Origin: Isosphaeraceae bacterium | GTDB taxonomy: Bacteria; Planctomycetota; Planctomycetia; Isosphaerales; Isosphaeraceae | Length of the DNA stretch: 64,000 nt | NCBI GenBank assembly: GCA_021324445.1 | Contig: JAJPJC010000267.1 | Span: forward strand, 37,285 to 101,284 | Direction of reading: 5' to 3' | In this document: piece by piece, positions 10,067 to 17,827 of the stretch | Layout: each line of letters starts with the position of its first letter | Position numbering within the stretch: position 1 is the first letter of the stretch | The notes under the pieces: generated by a model | Database searches by the model: none | The model's input: only the letters and a program-made list of their open reading frames with translations | Told to the model about the DNA's origin: nothing | Made by a program: the position numbers and the translations under genes

Positions 10067-11938
10067 GCGATGCGAGGGCATCACCTTGATGCCGGCCATG
10101 TCCTCGAAGGGCTCGGTCAAGTCGTCGTGCAGGACCTGGACGCGACAGGTTGCCAGCTTCGGTTCCTCACCCACGACCTTCACGGTGACCCCCAGGAGGA
10201 TCTCCTTGCCTGGTCCCAGCTTCTCGATCAGGGGGAAGACGACGGCACCATCCGCCTTGGAGAACTGAGCCTCTTGATCGGTCGGCCCGCTGTACTCGGT
10301 GACATCGAGGTTCTTGGAGAGCTTGGCCGTGACCTGGAGGCGGGTCGCCTCCTTGGTCCCGTAGTTGCGCAGCCGGATCTGGAAGGTGGTCTTACCTCCG
10401 ACGTCGACGACACGCTGCCGCTCGCTGACGACCAGGTCGACGTCGGCCATGCCGATCACATCGGTGCTCTTGCGGGCCGTCGCGTGAAGCGCTCCTTCGC
10501 CGCGCGCCTCGGCGGTGACCTCGTAGAAGCCGACTCCGCCCATGCGGACCTCGAAGCCGAAGGTCATCGGCTTGCCGCCGGCCTCGAGGGTCTCCAGTGC
10601 CCATTGCAGGCGGCGGGTCGTGCTGTCGTACTCGGCATTGCGGGGTACCACGACCAACCGCCCGCTGACCGGCAAGGTCGCGACGATGCGGACTCGCCGC
10701 GCGGGTGCCGTCCCGGGGTTCTCCACGGTGATCTCATAGGGCGCCACCGTGTCGGTGTAGCGCTTGTCCGGGCCCGTGAGGGTGAGCTTGAGCTCGGGCT
10801 GGACGACGGTGACCGTCTTGGTATTCTCGGCCTCGGCCTTGTCCTCGGCCGAGACCAGGATGACGTCCGGGCTCGTGGCGGTGACCGTGCACGTCTGCTC
10901 ACCGCCCTGGATCGCGTCGGCGACGAGGGTCTCCAGCTCCTCATGCTGGTCGGGGGCCAGCTCGGGGATCTCGGCGATCAGGCCGTTGTCCCCATGCTCG
11001 CCGGAGCCGTGCCGGAGTCCGGGGCTCAGTTTGGCCTGGAGCGTGACGTTCCGCGCCGGGCCGTCGCCGATGTTGGTCACGATCACCTTGAACTCGACCG
11101 GCTGGTTCTTGAGGACCTTGGGCGTGCTGACGACCTGGTCGACCTTGAGGCGCGGGCGGAGGACCCGGGTCCGCGCCTTGCTCCCGGACTGGAAGGTCAC
11201 GGTCGCGGCGTGGTCGTAGGCGCCGGTCTTCTCCGGCTTCACCTTGATGGTGATGACTTTCTCGCTGCCGCCCGGCAAGACGCTGAAGCGCCAGCTCAGG
11301 AGGGATTCCCCGGCAACATAAGCCTTGGGCTGGCTGTCGACGTAGCGGAGCCCCTCGGGGAGCTCGTCGTGGACCTGCACATTCATCGCCTCGCAGGCGC
11401 CGGTGTTTCGGATCACGAGCCTGAGGGTTGCCGGCTGGTTCAAGTTCAGGCTCGGGGGCGCCTGGACATCGACCGTGACGGCGACGGACTGTTTGCCCAG
11501 GGGCAGCCGGTCGGCCGAGACGCCGCCCATTCCGCGAGCCTCGACCGATCCGCTGGTGGAAGGCGGGCTCGGGGACGGCTCGCGCAGCGGCAACGGCTTG
11601 GGCTCGGCCGGCGCCGCTGCCGAAGATGCGGCGGATTGGCCCTGAGGCGGATCGGCCCCATCGGTGCGTTGCACGGCCGGGTCGGGCGATCGCTTGGCCG
11701 GCCGTCCCGATGGAGCCGTCTTGGACTGGGATTGGGGCTCCGCGCCGATCTCCGGCAGGTTGCCCAGCGGCACCGGGTCCTTCACGTCCTCCGGAGGCGG
11801 CAGGGGAAACCCTGGCGAAATGTTCGGGGCGCCCTCCTGGCCGGTAGGCTTCTGACCCTCGCCTTGAGCGCGAGCCATCGCGGCTGCCGGCGACGCCAAC
11901 AGCATCATCCCCAGAATCAGCCAGAGTCGCCGGCCCAT
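10064..11938 (-). CDS. Exported DUF11-repeat protein
   Basis: 624 residues with a cleavable signal peptide (hydrophobic stretch ending near AAAMARA, residue 24), a Pro/Ser/Ala-rich linker (30-150), then four or five DUF11-type Ig-like repeats. Repeats are marked by recurrent VRNTGACEAMNVQVHDELPEG-type blocks: LRLVIRNTG, FKVIVTNIGDG, EITVENPGTAPA and IRLRNYGTKEAT. DUF11 repeats are common in bacterial cell-surface and outer-membrane proteins and probably form an extended stalk. No catalytic domain is visible. A strong AAGGAGGGG box precedes the ATG. It is transcribed alone in this window. Confidence 0.85.
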   Translation of the reverse strand: MGRRLWLILGMMLLASPAAAMARAQGEGQKPTGQEGAPNISPGFPLPPPEDVKDPVPLGNLPEIGAEPQSQSKTAPSGRPAKRSPDPAVQRTDGADPPQGQSAASSAAAPAEPKPLPLREPSPSPPSTSGSVEARGMGGVSADRLPLGKQSVAVTVDVQAPPSLNLNQPATLRLVIRNTGACEAMNVQVHDELPEGLRYVDSQPKAYVAGESLLSWRFSVLPGGSEKVITIKVKPEKTGAYDHAATVTFQSGSKARTRVLRPRLKVDQVVSTPKVLKNQPVEFKVIVTNIGDGPARNVTLQAKLSPGLRHGSGEHGDNGLIAEIPELAPDQHEELETLVADAIQGGEQTCTVTATSPDVILVSAEDKAEAENTKTVTVVQPELKLTLTGPDKRYTDTVAPYEITVENPGTAPARRVRIVATLPVSGRLVVVPRNAEYDSTTRRLQWALETLEAGGKPMTFGFEVRMGGVGFYEVTAEARGEGALHATARKSTDVIGMADVDLVVSERQRVVDVGGKTTFQIRLRNYGTKEATRLQVTAKLSKNLDVTEYSGPTDQEAQFSKADGAVVFPLIEKLGPGKEILLGVTVKVVGEEPKLATCRVQVLHDDLTEPFEDMAGIKVMPSHR

Positions 11939-12299
11939 GGAACGATCCCCTCCTTGGGAACAGCCCCGGTGAACACCACGCGCATCGACGAGAGATCGGT
12001 TCTCGGCCGGGCGTCAAGACAGGGCGGCTGGCTCCCGCGGCCCGACCAGGTCCCGGGCGCAGTCGGAGCGCGGACCCGACGGGTGATGAATCCAGCCGCG
12101 CGGTTTGATATCAGATCGGGGCGAATCGAGGAAGGGCAGATTGCGAAATCGAACGCGTTGCCGGGTCGCGCGACTGTCTCGAGGCGGGGAGTGTCGGCTC
12201 TTCGCGGTTCGGATAAGATGCGTTGGCCGGGGATTTCGCTACAATTGAGGCCGGAGGAGATCCGCCTTGGATCGGAAGTCTGGATCCAACGCCTGAGTC

Positions 12300-12599
12300 A
12301 TGTTCACGATCGAATTCAGTGAAGCGGTCGCCGAGGATTTGGCTGGTCTGCGTGCCTTCGATCGCAAGCAGATTCTGGATCAGATCGACACCCAGCTCAC
12401 TCATCAACCCACTGAGGAGACACGGAACAGGAAGAAGCTCGTAGGTCTGATTCCCCCCCGGGAACATGCGGGACCCGTCTGGGAGCTTCGCGTTGGGGAA
12501 TTCCGGGTCTTCTACGCTGTGGATGAACAGGAAGCGAAGGTGACGGTCCGTGCGGTTCGATGGAAACCACCCCACAAATCAATCGAGGAGATCCCATGA
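12300..12599 (+). CDS. RelE/ParE-type toxin
   Basis: 99 residues with the RelE fold pattern: FTIEFSEAVAEDLAGL at the N-terminus, a central helix, then VWELRVGEFRVFYAVD and TVRAVRWK. RelE/ParE toxins inhibit translation by ribosome-dependent mRNA cleavage (RelE) or poison gyrase (ParE). Which of these applies cannot be told here. The stop overlaps the antitoxin start in ATGA, so translation is coupled. Toxin-first order resembles HigBA. The short conserved C-terminus (WKPPHKSIEEIP) is intact. Confidence 0.85.
   Translation: MFTIEFSEAVAEDLAGLRAFDRKQILDQIDTQLTHQPTEETRNRKKLVGLIPPREHAGPVWELRVGEFRVFYAVDEQEAKVTVRAVRWKPPHKSIEEIP
12585..12590 (+). promoter_or_regulatory. Ribosome binding site deciding the antitoxin start
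   Basis: GAGGAG lies inside the toxin gene 5 nt before the ATG at 12596. It selects this start over the in-frame ATG at 12560 and supports translational coupling of the pair. Confidence 0.65.
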
Positions 12600-12838
12600 A
12601 ATCTGTACCCATGGAGGATGCCACGCTTGATCTCTGCGTTGCCGAGGCGCAGCAGGAGCGGGTCATCCTCACTCGCAATGGCCATCCCGTCGCACTGGTC
12701 GTGGGTGTGGATGGGATGGATGAAGAGCAGATTCGACTTTCGAGCAGCCCAGGATTCTGGATGCTTATGGAAGAGCGCCGTGGCCAGAGAACCATCAGCC
12801 GTGAGGAGCTCGAGCGCAGGCTCGATCAAGTGCCTTGA
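12596..12838 (+). CDS. Phd/YefM-type antitoxin
   Basis: 80 residues. The pattern SVPMEDATLDLCVAEAQQ followed by RVILTRNGHPVALVVGVD is the N-terminal DNA-binding fold of Phd/YefM antitoxins (strand, helix, V-I-L-T-x-N/H-G-x-P-x-A). The charged C-terminal tail (EERRGQRTISREELERRL) would wrap the toxin. It overlaps the RelE-type gene by 4 bp (ATGA). Proteins of this type usually autorepress the operon through an upstream palindrome. No clear operator was found upstream of 12300. Confidence 0.8.
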   Translation: MKSVPMEDATLDLCVAEAQQERVILTRNGHPVALVVGVDGMDEEQIRLSSSPGFWMLMEERRGQRTISREELERRLDQVP

Positions 12839-12929
12839 TTGAGGGCGCGGTGCCTGAGAGCAGATCACCATCAGGTGCGCCGCCTCGGCGCCGAGGCTCG
12901 GGGTAAGTCACACTTGTCCAGGGGGCACG

Positions 12930-14428
12930 ATGAGCCAACCACAGACCAACTGCCCCGATCCGGCCCGCCTGCGCGGGGTCCTGGATGGGTCGATCCCCGA
13001 GGCCGATCGCCCGACGATCGAGGCACACCTGGAGATCTGCGCCTCGTGTCGCCGGCAGCTCGACCAGTGGACCGGGGATTCGACGGTCCCGGCGGGTGCA
13101 CCCAGGACCGACGAGGCGTCTGGCACCGAGACGCGCCTGGTCCTGGGCGAACTGCTGGCACGACTCCAGGGCCAGCCGGGACCATTCGCGCGACAGGGGG
13201 GCGATGACCCGATGGAGACGCGGCCCCTGGATCGCCCTTCCGAACCATCGTCTGCCACGAGCACGTCGTCACCATCCACGCCGTCGACGAGGCCGCCGGC
13301 CACCCTTACCTCGTCATGCAGCTTGTGGCCGGTCAGTCGCTTCAGCAGAAGCTCGATCGGCTCGGGCCGCTGGGTCTGGAGGAGACCCTCCGGGTCGGTA
13401 TGCAGGTCGCCGCGGGCCTGGCGGCGGCGCATGCCCAGGGGCTGGTGCACCGCGATATCAAGCCGGCGAACATCCTGCTGGAATACTATTCCTACATGAC
13501 ACGGGCCAATTGCGAGCGCGCGCTGAGCTTGATCGATCCAGCGATCGCCGACTACAGCGAGGTGATCCGGCGCGACCGCAAGCGCGTCGAGTCGCAGGAC
13601 GTTTGGATGCTCGCGACCCGGGGCAGCGTGTAGGTGGCGCGCGGCGACGTCGATCGGGGGCTGGCGGACCTCGATGAGGCGATCCGTCTCAACCCGCGCA
13701 GCGACTGGAATCCCTATAATGTTCGGGCCTTGGCCCATGCGCGCAAAGGGCGCTTTGACCAGGCGATCGCCGACTACGAGACCGCGCGGAGCCTCCCGGG
13801 CCTCGAGAAACTCGTGGTTGGCCACTGCCTCCTGGGCCGCGCGGATTGTCTGCTCCAGGCCGGTCGGGTGGCGCTGGCCGAGGCCGCCTACGAGGAATGC
13901 CTCAAGTTCGACCCGACGCGTTCCTACGGGGTGCTGGTGAGCCGCGCCTGGTTCATCGACCGGCCGCGGGGCGATTACGACGCGGCCCTCAGCAGGCTGG
14001 ATGAGGTCGCCAAGAACGGGACGATCTATCAGTTTCTCTATAGCGGCCTGATCTACACGCGAATCGGACAGGCTGAGAAGGCGCTGGCCGATTTCAGCGA
14101 GACCCTGGATCGAGCCAGAGTTCGAGGAGACTGGTTCGCGGTCCCCGACTATCTCTGCCGCTGGCTGGCGCTGTTGATCGGCCGCGGCGAGGCCTACCTG
14201 CTCAAGGGGGATCTCGACCGGGCCCTGGCCGAGTGCGACGAGGCCGTGCGGTTTGCCCCCTGGTCGGCCGAGGCCCATCGGCTCCGCGCCGAGGTCCACG
14301 CCAGGCGGGGGAAGGGCGACCTCGCCGCGGTCGACCGCCGCGCGGCCGAGCGGCTCACCCCCGACCCGATGCTCGCGCGACCCACGCCACGGTCCTCCAC
14401 CGTGGGTCACCGACATGAGGCGCCTTGA
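12930..14428 (+). pseudogene. Decayed zinc-finger / Ser-Thr kinase / TPR gene
   Basis: Three pieces of one planctomycete-type receptor kinase remain. 12930 to about 13230 encodes an intact N-terminus (MSQPQTNCPDPARLRGVLDG) with a zinc-finger-like motif H-x3-C-x2-C (HLEICASC). From about 13240 the homology moves to another frame: CHEHVVTIHAVDE through HRDIKPANILLE, the second half of the kinase N-lobe and the catalytic loop. The ATP-binding glycine loop and lysine are missing, and the C-lobe is deleted directly after NILLE, where TPR-like sequence begins. An in-frame TAG at 13631-13633 then interrupts the TPR part, which reopens with GTG at 13634 and runs to 14428. A 264-residue TPR protein could still be made from 13634. 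No sigma factor gene is adjacent. Confidence 0.8.
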
Positions 14429-15399
14429 TCGGTGGCGCGTTCCGCCGCGGCCAGCTTGGTCCCTTCGGCTTCAATCCTCCGCGCCAGCCGGTCGGCGATC
14501 ACCTCGGCATTCTCGTCCGGCCCAACCGGGAACGGGCGGACCTCCTCCAGACCACGGAACCAGGTGGCCTGGCGCTTGGCGAACCGACGCGTGCGGGTCT
14601 GGATGCGGTCGATCGTCTGGTCCAGGGTCGCCTGGCCGGCCAGCATCGCGAGGACTTCGCGATAGCCGATCGCCTGCGCGGCGACCGGGCTCAGTGGTCG
14701 CGGGCCAGTCTGGAGGGCGCGGACCTCCTCGACCAGGCCCGCGTCCAAGAAGCCCCGCACGCGGCGGTTGATCCGGTCCGAGAGACACGCGCGCGGGGGC
14801 TCCAGCGCGTAGACCTGGACCCCGGCCGGTGCCGGTCGACCGTGCTGGGACTGAAGCACGCTCAACGGACGGCCGGTCAGCTCGATCACCTCGAGGGCGC
14901 GGACGATCCGCCGCCGGTCGTGGGGATGCAGCCGGGCCGCGGTCGCGGGGTCGAGGGCCGCCAGCCGCTGATGCAGCGCCGGATCGCCGTGGGTCTGGGC
15001 GTCCTGCTCCAGCCGGCGGCGCAGCTCGGGATCGGTCCCGGGGCCTTCGAACAGCCCGCGCAACAGCGCCTTGAGGTACAGCGCCGTGCCGCCGACAAAC
15101 AACGCCGGGTGGCCGCGCCGCTCGATCGCCCCGACGGTGTCGCGCGCCCAACGGCGGTAATCGGCCACGCTGGCCGATTCCCACGGCTCGATGACGTCGA
15201 TCAGGTGGTGCGGAATCCCGCCGCGCTCCGCCATCCCCGGCTTCGCCGTGCCGATGTCCATCCCCTGGTAGATCGTCATGGAGTCCATCGCGACGATCTC
15301 GGCACCCAGGCGGCGCGCCAGAGCCACGCCGGCCGCCGTCTTGCCCGAAGCCGTCGGACCCGTCAGGTAGATGGCTCGCTGAAACCCGTTCCCTTCCAT
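14407..15399 (-). CDS. miaA: tRNA dimethylallyltransferase MiaA
   Basis: Transfers a dimethylallyl group to N6 of A37 in tRNAs reading UNN codons. The 330-residue protein has P-loop GPTASGKT (14-21), DSMTIYQGMDIGTAKP, HHLIDV, and FVGGTALYLKALL. Near the C-terminus it has IGYREV and QTRTRRFAKRQATWFR, all in family order and at usual length. The 3' end overlaps the decayed kinase/TPR locus by 22 bp in convergent orientation. The last ~20 residues (AERATDQGASCR) are not conserved. Confidence 0.96.
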   Translation of the reverse strand: MEGNGFQRAIYLTGPTASGKTAAGVALARRLGAEIVAMDSMTIYQGMDIGTAKPGMAERGGIPHHLIDVIEPWESASVADYRRWARDTVGAIERRGHPALFVGGTALYLKALLRGLFEGPGTDPELRRRLEQDAQTHGDPALHQRLAALDPATAARLHPHDRRRIVRALEVIELTGRPLSVLQSQHGRPAPAGVQVYALEPPRACLSDRINRRVRGFLDAGLVEEVRALQTGPRPLSPVAAQAIGYREVLAMLAGQATLDQTIDRIQTRTRRFAKRQATWFRGLEEVRPFPVGPDENAEVIADRLARRIEAEGTKLAAAERATDQGASCR

Positions 15400-15440
15400 T
15401 GCCGTTCGCCGAGGGCAGCCGGGGGCGGCTGCCCCACCCT

Positions 15441-16580
15441 TCAGGCTCCCGCTTCGGCATTGGCGCGATTCAAGAGCGCCTTCATGTACGCGAAGCCGTA
15501 CGCCGTTTGCGCGTAATTGCCACCCACCATCCTCGGGCTGTGATCGAGGATCACGATGCCATCAAAATTGACATCCCGCAGTGCCTTCATGATTTTGTAC
15601 ATGTCGTAGTATCCATTATCCATGAAGGTTTCCACGAAGTGGGGAAGCGGCGCACTGACATTGCGGAAGTGGATCTTCCAGATCTTGCGGGCCCCGAAAT
15701 GGCGGATCATCTCCTCCGGGTCCTTGCCCGTGAGCTGGCGGCCGCCCTCGAGCCAGGTCCCGCAGCACAGACAGATCCCGACGTTCGGGCTATTGGCGAT
15801 TTCCAGGGCCCGGGTGTAGCCGTCGAAGCTGCTGAAGATGCAGCGCGGCACCCCGGCGAGCATCGGCACCGGCGGGTCATCGGGATGAATCCCGATCCGG
15901 ACACCCGCCTCTTCCGCGACCGGCGCCACTTGCTTGATAAAATACGTGTAATTCTCCCAGATCTCTTCCTTCGTGAAGACGCGGCCGTGCGAGAGCGGCT
16001 CCGTCCAGCTCTTGCCGCCCCAGACGCCCCTCTTCTTCGGGCTCGACAGGTCGAATTCTCGGGCGGGGGCTCCTCGGATGACCGCGCTGCCACTGCTCCA
16101 GATTCCGTTGCCCATATGAGCGTACGTCGTGTAATGAATCCCCGCCTTGCCCAGGTTGCGCAGATACTGCTTGTATTCCTCGATCTTCTGGTCCCGTCCG
16201 GGAAGATTCAGCGTGACCTCCGGCATGTTGTGGACATCGCTGTTGCCAATATTCCAGACGGTGATCCCCGCATCCGCATACCGCCGCTTGATCCGCGCGA
16301 AGTCCTCGGCGGTACGCCGGCCCGGTGTCGAGCCGACGCTCACGTACTCGGCGCCGATCTGTTTGAGAAAGAGCAGTTGGTCGTCGGTGGGATTGGCGGA
16401 AGATTGGGCGCAGAGCTTGATCCCAGGCGGAATCGGGGGAACCGCGGCCGCACCTGGCCGCGGCGCGCCCAGGAAGGCCACGGCGCCGCAGGTACCCGCG
16501 AGGGCCATCCGGCCGAATTCTCGGCGATCGGGCTGGGGCCGCACCCCGCCGGTCTGGTTCGTCGCCTCAAGGGTGCTCAC
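15441..16580 (-). CDS. Tat-exported mannonate-dehydratase-like TIM-barrel protein
   Basis: 379 residues. The N-terminus carries a twin-arginine signal, DRREFGRMALAG followed by a hydrophobic stretch and PGAAA, so export is predicted. The mature part is a xylose-isomerase-type TIM barrel, most like UxuA: GIHPDDPPVPMLAGVPR matches the metal-binding HPDDPP motif. KIHFRNV and VILDHSPRM correspond to later UxuA blocks with metal-ligand His residues. UxuA itself is cytoplasmic and dehydrates D-mannonate to 2-keto-3-deoxygluconate. Planctomycetes use many exported sugar isomerase/epimerase-like proteins, so the true substrate is uncertain. Confidence 0.75.
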   Translation of the reverse strand: MSTLEATNQTGGVRPQPDRREFGRMALAGTCGAVAFLGAPRPGAAAVPPIPPGIKLCAQSSANPTDDQLLFLKQIGAEYVSVGSTPGRRTAEDFARIKRRYADAGITVWNIGNSDVHNMPEVTLNLPGRDQKIEEYKQYLRNLGKAGIHYTTYAHMGNGIWSSGSAVIRGAPAREFDLSSPKKRGVWGGKSWTEPLSHGRVFTKEEIWENYTYFIKQVAPVAEEAGVRIGIHPDDPPVPMLAGVPRCIFSSFDGYTRALEIANSPNVGICLCCGTWLEGGRQLTGKDPEEMIRHFGARKIWKIHFRNVSAPLPHFVETFMDNGYYDMYKIMKALRDVNFDGIVILDHSPRMVGGNYAQTAYGFAYMKALLNRANAEAGA

Positions 16581-17164
16581 GGATTCACCCCCTTTTCTTG
16601 ATCGTCTCGTTCGTTGCTCAGCCGGATCACTCCGCCAACCGCCGGTCAGGCCGAGGGCTCCATTATACAGCCACCAGCCCCGCCGAGCATCCTCTTCGCC
16701 GATAACCCGCTGGTGACGCGTCTGGAACGACGATCACCGTGGACAACGAGCCGCACCGATAACCGAATCCTGTCGGCAGGGGTGACGGAAGGCCCGCTCG
16801 CGTCAGTATAATGGGGGTGTCGAGACTGGACCAACGCGCTGGAGGAAGAGTCTGGGCAAGCGGGGGCTCTGAGCCGGCGCCCACTATTCCTGGGTTGGGG
16901 AGTATCCGCGAGGCCGGACGCGGCGCGGTGCCGTTCGGGCCTGATTTTGGCGAGAACCGGGTCCGGGACCGGGATCGTTGACGCCTATTGGGAGTAGAGC
17001 GACTCTCGCAAGCCTGGAGGGGATGGGACCGCTGGTCTTCTTGGTTCGCGGCGCGGGCCTGGGAACGGCCGCCGCGATCCCCGCTCCACTCCGAGCTTGG
17101 ACCGAAATCGATCGGCTCCCTTGGCCTCAGCCTGCCGGTACCCTCGCAACGAAAGCCGAAGCTG
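16581..17164. other. Divergent intergenic region with two consensus -10 boxes
   Basis: No gene is visible. On the minus strand TATAAT lies at 16667-16662, about 75 nt upstream of the mannonate-dehydratase-like ATG, but with a poor -35. On the plus strand TATAAT lies at 16807-16812 with GTGACG at 16782-16787 (19 bp spacer). The latter could serve the sigma factor/kinase operon through a long leader. The open frame upstream of 17165 shows no conserved sequence. Confidence 0.4.
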
Positions 17165-17827
17165 ATGGCCGCCGGACCGATGGAGCTGTTGTCCCGGGCG
17201 CGTGCGGGTGAGTCTGCGGCGCTGGGGGAATTGTGCGCCCTGTATCGGAACTATCTCCGGATGGTGGTCCGCACGGGCCTGGGTCCCCGGCTGCGCGAGC
17301 GGGTGGAGCTCTCGGACGTGGTGCAGGAGGCGCTGGTCGAGGTCGTGCGCCAGTTCCCGCAGTTTACCGGGCAGAATGAGGCGGCCCTGGTGGGATGGCT
17401 GCGCCGGCTGGTGGGCCAGAAGCTGGCCGACCTGGGCCGGTACCACAGCCGGGCCAAGCGCGCGGGAGAGGCGACCGCCTTGCCGCTGGACGCCGCCCCC
17501 GACGCCGGCGGGGGCCGGCCCAGCGAGGAGAGCGGCCGGCTGCTCGACATGCTGGCCTTGAGCCAGACCAGCCCCAGCCAGGCCGCCAGCAAGCGCGAGC
17601 AGTTCGTCCTGCTGGCCGACGCGTTCGCCGGGCTCCCCGAGGCGGAGGCCGACGTGTTGTGGCTGTACTTCGCCGAGAACCTGTCCTTTGAGGCGATCGG
17701 CCAGCGCCTGGGCCTGAGCCGGAAAACGGTCCGGGGCATCCACGCCCGCGGCTTGAAGCACCTGAAACGCTCGCTCGAAGGGCCGCCCGGCGGCTTGCTG
17801 AGGTATGATGATGGTTCCACGCACTGA
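17165..17827 (+). CDS. ECF sigma factor (planctomycete type)
   Basis: About 220 residues. Region 2 is visible in LYRNYLRMVVRTGL and VELSDVVQEALVEVVRQF, and region 4 in LPEAEADVLWLYFAENLSFE followed by IGQRLGLSRKTVRGIHARGL (helix-turn-helix). The frame is open further upstream (to 16988), but the ATG at 17165 or at 17180 sits just before the conserved domain. The gene overlaps the start of the Ser/Thr kinase by 23 bp, a pairing typical of planctomycete ECF groups in which kinase phosphorylation is thought to control the sigma factor. No anti-sigma factor is adjacent. Confidence 0.88.
   Translation: MAAGPMELLSRARAGESAALGELCALYRNYLRMVVRTGLGPRLRERVELSDVVQEALVEVVRQFPQFTGQNEAALVGWLRRLVGQKLADLGRYHSRAKRAGEATALPLDAAPDAGGGRPSEESGRLLDMLALSQTSPSQAASKREQFVLLADAFAGLPEAEADVLWLYFAENLSFEAIGQRLGLSRKTVRGIHARGLKHLKRSLEGPPGGLLRYDDGSTH

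Noticed and set aside
10070..12322. 750-residue plus-strand frame opposite the DUF11 gene
   Set aside because: Antisense shadow. The DUF11 repeats on the minus strand explain the region.
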